From positions 1 to 34,924 of the forward strand of contig NZ_JAJFCK010000024.1 of assembly GCF_020709055.1 (NCBI RefSeq): 34,924 nt of DNA. The letters run 5' to 3'. The DNA is from Ruminococcus callidus (GTDB lineage Bacteria; Bacillota; Clostridia; Oscillospirales; Ruminococcaceae). How positions within the stretch are numbered: position 1 is the stretch's first letter; each line of letters opens with the position of its first letter. The position numbers were made by a program, and so were the translations under genes. Shown one piece after another: positions 30,749 to 34,924 of this stretch. The notes under the pieces are model-generated. The model had not been told where the DNA came from. It did no database searches and saw only the letters and a list, made by a program, of their open reading frames with translations.

Positions 30749-33553
30749 TTATACCTTTTCAAAGATCTGCCGCAGCTGCGCCGGTGTCATCTTCTGTTCC
30801 GGTGCGAACTCCTCCGATGCCGCATAATCCAGCAGACTCTTGGCGAACCAGCGCACCTCCGGACGCATGGCAATGCGGGAGAGCCGGCTGGTGCACACCA
30901 GAAGTCTGCCGGTGCCGACCTTTGCCTCCCATACAATGCCAAGCTTGTGGTTGCGCTCGAAGTTATCGATCATCTGGACAATGGGCGTCAGTGTCTGAGC
31001 GGTGTCATCCAGAATCGCACAGTCCGCTGCGGAAACGATGTCGTACCACTGGGGCGTGCTGTACTCCTGCGTGGGGAATGCCGACAGTGCCGGATGATCT
31101 GCCTGAATACAAAGCCCCATGGTTCCCACCGCAACCGGCTTTTTCATCCAGTTGCAGATGTCCCGAAACATGGGATAGCACCAGAAATCCGTACAGTAAA
31201 AGCCCTCAATCGCCTGCGCCGTTTCCGTGGGCAGGAACAGCACAGCACCGCCGTTTTCCAGCGTTTGCAGTGCCTTGTCCAGCTTCTCTGTCACGCACAG
31301 TGTCCCATGGTCGGCAAGCTCCGGCATGGCGATCGCCGGATAGAGCATAAGGTCGTAGGCATTGCACACATCGGTGTCCCGCACCGACAGCACCAGATGC
31401 ATCCGCATGGGGCGCTGCACCTCCTCCGGCATCCGGCAGAAAATGCTGCCCACTTCGTTCAGCCCGACTTCCGCCTTGGCCAGCGTAAAGTTTCCCTCGC
31501 CCAGCGTCTCGCCGTTCTCTGCCACCAGAAGCCACTCGATGATGTTGTGTTCCGGAAATGCGGGCGTGGCGCAGCGCAGGGACACCTTTGCCGCAAGCAT
31601 CTCGCCGGTGATGCAGACATAGGACGGGAACTGTGCCAGCAGCACGCAGTTGGAACAGAACATCCGCCACTCCTCCGGCGAAATCAGTCCCTTGCTCTCC
31701 ATGAAAGCATCCAGCATACCGACCAGCGCCGTGCCCTGTCCGGAAAAATCCTGCAAATCCAGCAGCTGGAAACCAGCCACATACTGCGACCGCATGGCTG
31801 CCTCGATTTCTTCTTTATAGCAGGCAGCTGCCAGCGCACCGCTGCACCGGAAAAACTGCTCCGCCTGATGCAGCATGCCCCTGGCTGCAAGGCGCTCCCG
31901 GAACACCTCGAAATTCCGTGCCTTCAGCGAGCCGGTGTACTTCTCGATCTCCCGAAAATCCGGATACACCTCATACTGCCCGATCTCGTGGGTGATGATG
32001 GGCTTGGTGGGAACCAGTCCGCCGGCAGTATCCCCCACCTTTACTTTCTTGACACCGGTGCCGTACTGAATCTCGATCTCCTGCACCTTGCTGCCATCCT
32101 CACCGTCCGTCTGCTTGGGGAAGATGACATCGTCATAGGTGTGCATGGTACTGGGACGGTCAGTCTGTACATGTCCCAGCGGTGCATCACACATGCCGTA
32201 AGAGCCGCGCAGCAGCCGTTCCTTGCTCAGGCGCACGCCCACGAAATAGTCGTCCTCCGGCAGGATCTGCGGGAGGCGCTGGAAATTGTTGCAGCCCTGT
32301 GTGTACAGATGACGGCTGTCCAGCGCCTTGTAATGCCGCAGAATCTCTCCCAGATGCTCCGGACTCCCCCACAGTTCATTGCCCAGCGAGAACATGACGA
32401 ACGAGGGATGGTTGCCGAATGTCTCCAGTATCTTGTCCCCCAGTGCAATGAGGTAATTCTGTTCCACCTCGTTATAGCCCTCTTCTCCCGGCGCAGCGAT
32501 CGTGCCCCAGAACGGCAGCTCCGGCTCCATGTAGATGCCCAGCAGATCCGCTGCCGTAAACGCCGCATCCGGCGGGCAGCAGGTGTGGAAACGGTAGTGG
32601 TTGATGCCGTAGGACTTGGCGATCTCCAGAATGCGAATCCACTCGTTCACCTCTGTCGGCGCATAGCCCGTGCGTGGAAAAATCAGTCCGTCATGCTTGC
32701 CACGGAGCATGGTGGGCTGTCCGTTGATGGTAAAGCGCATACCATCCGTGCAGAACTGCCGCATACCGAAGCTGAGATAACCGCAATCCTGCTCGTTGAT
32801 GCGGTAGGTGAGGCAGTACAGGGCGGGGTGAAATTCGCTCCACTCGTAGTACGCCTCCTCCAGGGGAATCGTCACCGAAGCCATACCGCTGGCATCAGCT
32901 GTCAGCTGCGTCTGGAACGTGGGAATGCTGTCCTCCTCATCGTCCTCCATAACGCTGCCCTCTGCCGCAAACGAAGCGGTCTTTGCCCCGTGGAGCTGCA
33001 TGGTCAGAGTGACCTCCCGCCGCTCCGGATCGGGATACGCCTGCACATGATCCGCATAGACCTCCGAAAACACCTCCAGCGTCATGCTGCCGGTGATGCC
33101 GTTCCAGTTGGACTGGGTGTCCGGCGAGGTGAGATGTCCGCCCTTGGTGGGATAGCCGGTGTTTTCCACACAGACCACGATCTCCACCAGCGGTTTCGTC
33201 ACATATGCCGAAATCTCATAGACGTGGGGCGTGCACAGGCTGTCGCAGCTGCCCACACGCCTGCCGTTGATCCACAGCGTGGTAATACGGGTGCGCTCCA
33301 GCGTCAGCTTCATGGGAAGTCCGAGAAAATCGGGATCGAGGTAAACGGTTTTCCGAAACCATGCCTGCCCCTCAAATGCATAGGCGTCGGTCAGGAATCC
33401 GGTCTCCCGTGCCGGATTGGGGGTTCCTTTTTTGGCGAGAGAGGTGGTGCCGGGGAGCGAGATGGTGTCGTCAAAAGCTGTGGGAACCTGTTTCCCTGCC
33501 ATCTGCGCCAGAGAGAGTTCCCAGACACCGCTGAGGTCATAACGTGCGATCAT
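30749..33553 (-). CDS. Glycoside hydrolase family 2 protein
   Basis: A 934-residue retaining glycosidase of clan GH-A, probably cytoplasmic since there is no signal peptide (start MIARYDLSGVWELSL). The N-terminal jelly-roll sugar-binding domain (PGTTSLAKKG, RTRITTLWINGRRVG, GHLTSPDTQSNWNGITGS) and Ig-like domain precede the TIM barrel. The acid/base is E393 in MFSLGNELWG; the nucleophile candidate is E523 in THEIGQYEV. The barrel start GINHYRFHTCCPP is typical. The C-terminal 300 residues are atypical and may be a further beta or amidotransferase-like domain. Substrate (galactoside, glucuronide, mannoside) is not decidable. ATG at 33553 has AAAGGAG. It is divergent from the WYL regulator. Confidence 0.9.
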   Translation of the reverse strand: MIARYDLSGVWELSLAQMAGKQVPTAFDDTISLPGTTSLAKKGTPNPARETGFLTDAYAFEGQAWFRKTVYLDPDFLGLPMKLTLERTRITTLWINGRRVGSCDSLCTPHVYEISAYVTKPLVEIVVCVENTGYPTKGGHLTSPDTQSNWNGITGSMTLEVFSEVYADHVQAYPDPERREVTLTMQLHGAKTASFAAEGSVMEDDEEDSIPTFQTQLTADASGMASVTIPLEEAYYEWSEFHPALYCLTYRINEQDCGYLSFGMRQFCTDGMRFTINGQPTMLRGKHDGLIFPRTGYAPTEVNEWIRILEIAKSYGINHYRFHTCCPPDAAFTAADLLGIYMEPELPFWGTIAAPGEEGYNEVEQNYLIALGDKILETFGNHPSFVMFSLGNELWGSPEHLGEILRHYKALDSRHLYTQGCNNFQRLPQILPEDDYFVGVRLSKERLLRGSYGMCDAPLGHVQTDRPSTMHTYDDVIFPKQTDGEDGSKVQEIEIQYGTGVKKVKVGDTAGGLVPTKPIITHEIGQYEVYPDFREIEKYTGSLKARNFEVFRERLAARGMLHQAEQFFRCSGALAAACYKEEIEAAMRSQYVAGFQLLDLQDFSGQGTALVGMLDAFMESKGLISPEEWRMFCSNCVLLAQFPSYVCITGEMLAAKVSLRCATPAFPEHNIIEWLLVAENGETLGEGNFTLAKAEVGLNEVGSIFCRMPEEVQRPMRMHLVLSVRDTDVCNAYDLMLYPAIAMPELADHGTLCVTEKLDKALQTLENGGAVLFLPTETAQAIEGFYCTDFWCYPMFRDICNWMKKPVAVGTMGLCIQADHPALSAFPTQEYSTPQWYDIVSAADCAILDDTAQTLTPIVQMIDNFERNHKLGIVWEAKVGTGRLLVCTSRLSRIAMRPEVRWFAKSLLDYAASEEFAPEQKMTPAQLRQIFEKV

Positions 33554-33586
33554 ATGTTTGACTCCTTTCAGAAATTCCATATCCAA

Positions 33587-33615
33587 AGTGTAGCATATCC
33601 AGGATATACTGTCAA
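33587..33615 (-). promoter_or_regulatory. GH2 promoter with an operator-like palindrome
   Basis: Leftward, TTGACA (33610-33615), 17 bp, TACACT (33587-33592). The spacer holds a perfect palindrome ATATCC-A-GGATAT (33595-33607), and CATATCCA is repeated between this palindrome and about 33579-33586. It is a likely binding site for the divergent WYL regulator. Confidence 0.7.
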
Positions 33616-33652
33616 GGAACCGGCGCAAATAAACTTTAAAAAATCCGAGGGC

Positions 33653-33680
33653 TGGACATTTTGGCGAAATATGTTATAAT
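33653..33680 (+). promoter_or_regulatory. Promoter of the WYL regulator
   Basis: TGGACA (33653-33658), 16 bp, TATAAT (33675-33680), with TGT just before the -10. AAGGAGG and ATG 33714 follow. It diverges from the GH2 promoter, with about 40 bp between their -35 elements. Confidence 0.75.
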
Positions 33681-33713
33681 AATGGTAACCGAACAACAAA
33701 AAGGAGGAAGTTT

Positions 33714-34682
33714 ATGGATAGCGAACGCATGTTATTTCTCTACGATTTTCTAAACCGCCGAACAAATGCGGAAAAAGGCGTGACCATCGAGGAGATCCAG
33801 CGGTATCTGGCGGAGGAAAAGAACATGGAGCGGGTCTCCGCCGCCACCATCCGGCGGGATCTGGAGCGAATGATGTACGCCGGATATGACATCGATATCC
33901 GCCGCGGCCCGCACAACACCCATTTCTACTGCATGAAAGGCAAACCGTTCAAGTTCAACGAAATCCGGTTCATCGTGGATTCCATCTCCATCAACAAGTT
34001 CCTCTCCCCCGAACAAAAGCGAAAGCTGATCCACAAGTTCGAGGGACTCTGCTCCGAGAGCGAAGTGCGCCAGCTGATGAGCCGTGTTTCCATCAGCACC
34101 TGCGGTGCGCCCTCTCTGGACTTGCTGGAGAATCTGGACGCCATCCACCGCATCATCGCCGAAAAGCGCACTCTCAACTTCGACTACGGCAAAATGGATG
34201 CCCAGCGCCATTTCCACTATCAGGAAAAATCCCGCACCCTGCTCCCCTGCCAGGTCATCTATTTCAGCGAGCGGTTCTATCTGAAATGTTACAGTGTGGA
34301 GAACAGCCACCTCCGCACCTACCGTATCGACCGCATGCGGAACATCGTCGCCGGAGAGAAGTTCCGCCAGCTTCCGGAAATTCCAAAACCGGATGGTGCT
34401 GTGCTGGACATCTTCGAGCCGAAGTATTACGAACTGGTCACTCTGCGGGTCAAGCGCTTTCTGCTGGACGACATGCTGGAGCAGCTTGGCGCCTATGCCA
34501 GCGCACAGGACGATCCGGACAACAGCGGCTTCGTTCTGGTGCGGGCACGCATCGGCATCAACGACAGTTTCCACCGATGGGTGATGAAATACGGTGGAAA
34601 TGTGGAAATCCTCCGGCCGGAAAATTTGCGCAGGGAGTTCGCTGAAAAGGTCGCTGAACTCTACCGTCAATACTGGGATTAA
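33714..34682 (+). CDS. HTH/WYL-domain transcriptional regulator
   Basis: A cytoplasmic regulator of 322 residues. The N-terminal DeoR-like winged helix (about 1-70) contains VTIEEIQRYL and the recognition part VSAATIRRDLERMMYAGYDI. A WYL domain follows (about 140-220, LPCQVIYFSERFYLKCYSV...RTYRIDRMRNI); the W-Y-L triad is replaced here by YLKCYS, as in many members. The C-terminal WCX-like part carries RVKRFLLDDMLEQLG and VMKYGGNVEIL. WYL regulators sense ligands or nucleic acid. The divergent GH2 gene is the likely target, through ATATCCAGGATAT at 33595-33607. ATG at 33714 has AAGGAGG eight bases upstream. Confidence 0.9.
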   Translation: MDSERMLFLYDFLNRRTNAEKGVTIEEIQRYLAEEKNMERVSAATIRRDLERMMYAGYDIDIRRGPHNTHFYCMKGKPFKFNEIRFIVDSISINKFLSPEQKRKLIHKFEGLCSESEVRQLMSRVSISTCGAPSLDLLENLDAIHRIIAEKRTLNFDYGKMDAQRHFHYQEKSRTLLPCQVIYFSERFYLKCYSVENSHLRTYRIDRMRNIVAGEKFRQLPEIPKPDGAVLDIFEPKYYELVTLRVKRFLLDDMLEQLGAYASAQDDPDNSGFVLVRARIGINDSFHRWVMKYGGNVEILRPENLRREFAEKVAELYRQYWD

Positions 34683-34713
34683 GCGTCATGATTCTAAAAA
34701 GACAGCTTTTAAA

Positions 34714-34744
34714 AAAGCAGACGGACTGAAACTCCGCCTGCTTT
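34714..34744 (+). terminator. Terminator of the WYL regulator
   Basis: AAAGCAGACGGA pairs with TCCGCCTGCTTT across one A-C mismatch and a 7-nt loop. The T run is short (TTT), so efficiency may be modest. Confidence 0.6.
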
Positions 34745-34769
34745 CCGCATTTTATGGGATATTGTTTTA

Positions 34770-34924
34770 GAGCTTGTGTTCATAGGAAATATATGCGGAT
34801 TTTCGAGCAAATTTTTTTGCAGACAAGGCAAAAATTTGCAGGCATACTTTCGTATGGCAAGTATTTTTCACGCAGTATGCAACAAAATTTGCCGAAAAGA
34901 CGTAGATAGACGCCTATGAACACG
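34770..34924. repeat. Palindromic repeat element, copy 2 (runs off the window)
   Basis: It starts GAGCTTGTGTTCATAGG after TTA (34767-34769), as in copy 1. Interior blocks such as GGATTTTCGAGCA, TTGCAGACAAGGCAAAAA and AAAATTTGCCGAAAAGAC match copy 1. Where the sequence differs, pairing is kept: apex CATAC-TTTC-GTATG instead of CGGGC-TGTC-GCCCG, and right arm CCTATGAACAC facing GTGTTCATAGG. The last bases of the right arm are beyond 34924. Confidence 0.75.

Noticed and set aside
30611..33679. A very long open frame on + opposite the GH2 gene (about 1000 codons)
   Set aside because: It is rich in His, Arg, Cys and Gln with no domain, has no SD, and exactly shadows GH2, which has motifs, SD and promoter. 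It is a GC-rich antisense artefact.

Overview
The window looks like chromosome of a cellulolytic, Gram-positive gut Clostridium relative of the Ruminococcus type (Oscillospiraceae). The evidence is a GH9 cellulase carrying a type I dockerin (a cellulosome part), AGGAGG-type ribosome binding sites before nearly every gene, near-consensus sigma-A promoters with 16-18 bp spacing, a BceRSAB-type module, the Firmicutes peptidase pair YfmF/YfmH, and a fairly GC-rich base composition. A genus-level guess such as R. champanellensis is inference only. I count 29 protein genes that fit known families or domains, a 37-codon ORF and a small lipoprotein of unknown function, two tRNA genes, and two copies of a palindromic repeat.

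Layout. 1-165: possible 3' end of a structured RNA and a bidirectional terminator. 166-2914 (-): vanY-type carboxypeptidase, methyltransferase and a ZIP metal transporter in one leftward operon; the ZIP ribosome binding site is buried in a hairpin. 3069-8251 (+): response regulator and intramembrane-sensing kinase, then a BceAB-type transporter behind a Bce-like operator, ending in a tiny membrane ORF and a lipoprotein, each overlapping its upstream neighbour by ATGA. 8311-9352 (-): pyrE followed by tRNA-Arg and tRNA-Ala. 9384-13465 (-): aroB-aroA-aroC-DUF4364, an aromatic (shikimate) operon. 13519-18306 (+): yfmF-yfmH-lgt-folD; lgt has its Shine-Dalgarno 40 nt from its start with a perfect hairpin between.

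18324-22109 (-): sugar ABC importer (binding lipoprotein and two permeases, no ATPase). 22245-23148 (-): ComEA-like double helix-hairpin-helix protein. 23201-25765 (-): malate dehydrogenase and malic enzyme, the last two steps of a malate shunt. 25899-30561 (+): GH9-CBM3-dockerin cellulase, cation/proton antiporter and an FAH-family enzyme. 30588-34924: a GH2 glycosidase and a divergent WYL-domain regulator, bracketed by two copies of a ~160-bp imperfect palindrome whose arms covary.

Taken together the right half reads as plant-polysaccharide use: extracellular cellulose cutting, oligosaccharide import, glycosidase and pyruvate/malate metabolism. The left half is housekeeping plus an envelope-stress or peptide-antibiotic detoxification module. 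The most unusual signals are the covarying repeat pair around GH2-WYL, the hairpin between SD and start codon of lgt, the SD-sequestering hairpin before the ZIP gene, and the ATGA-coupled 37-aa ORF behind BceB.
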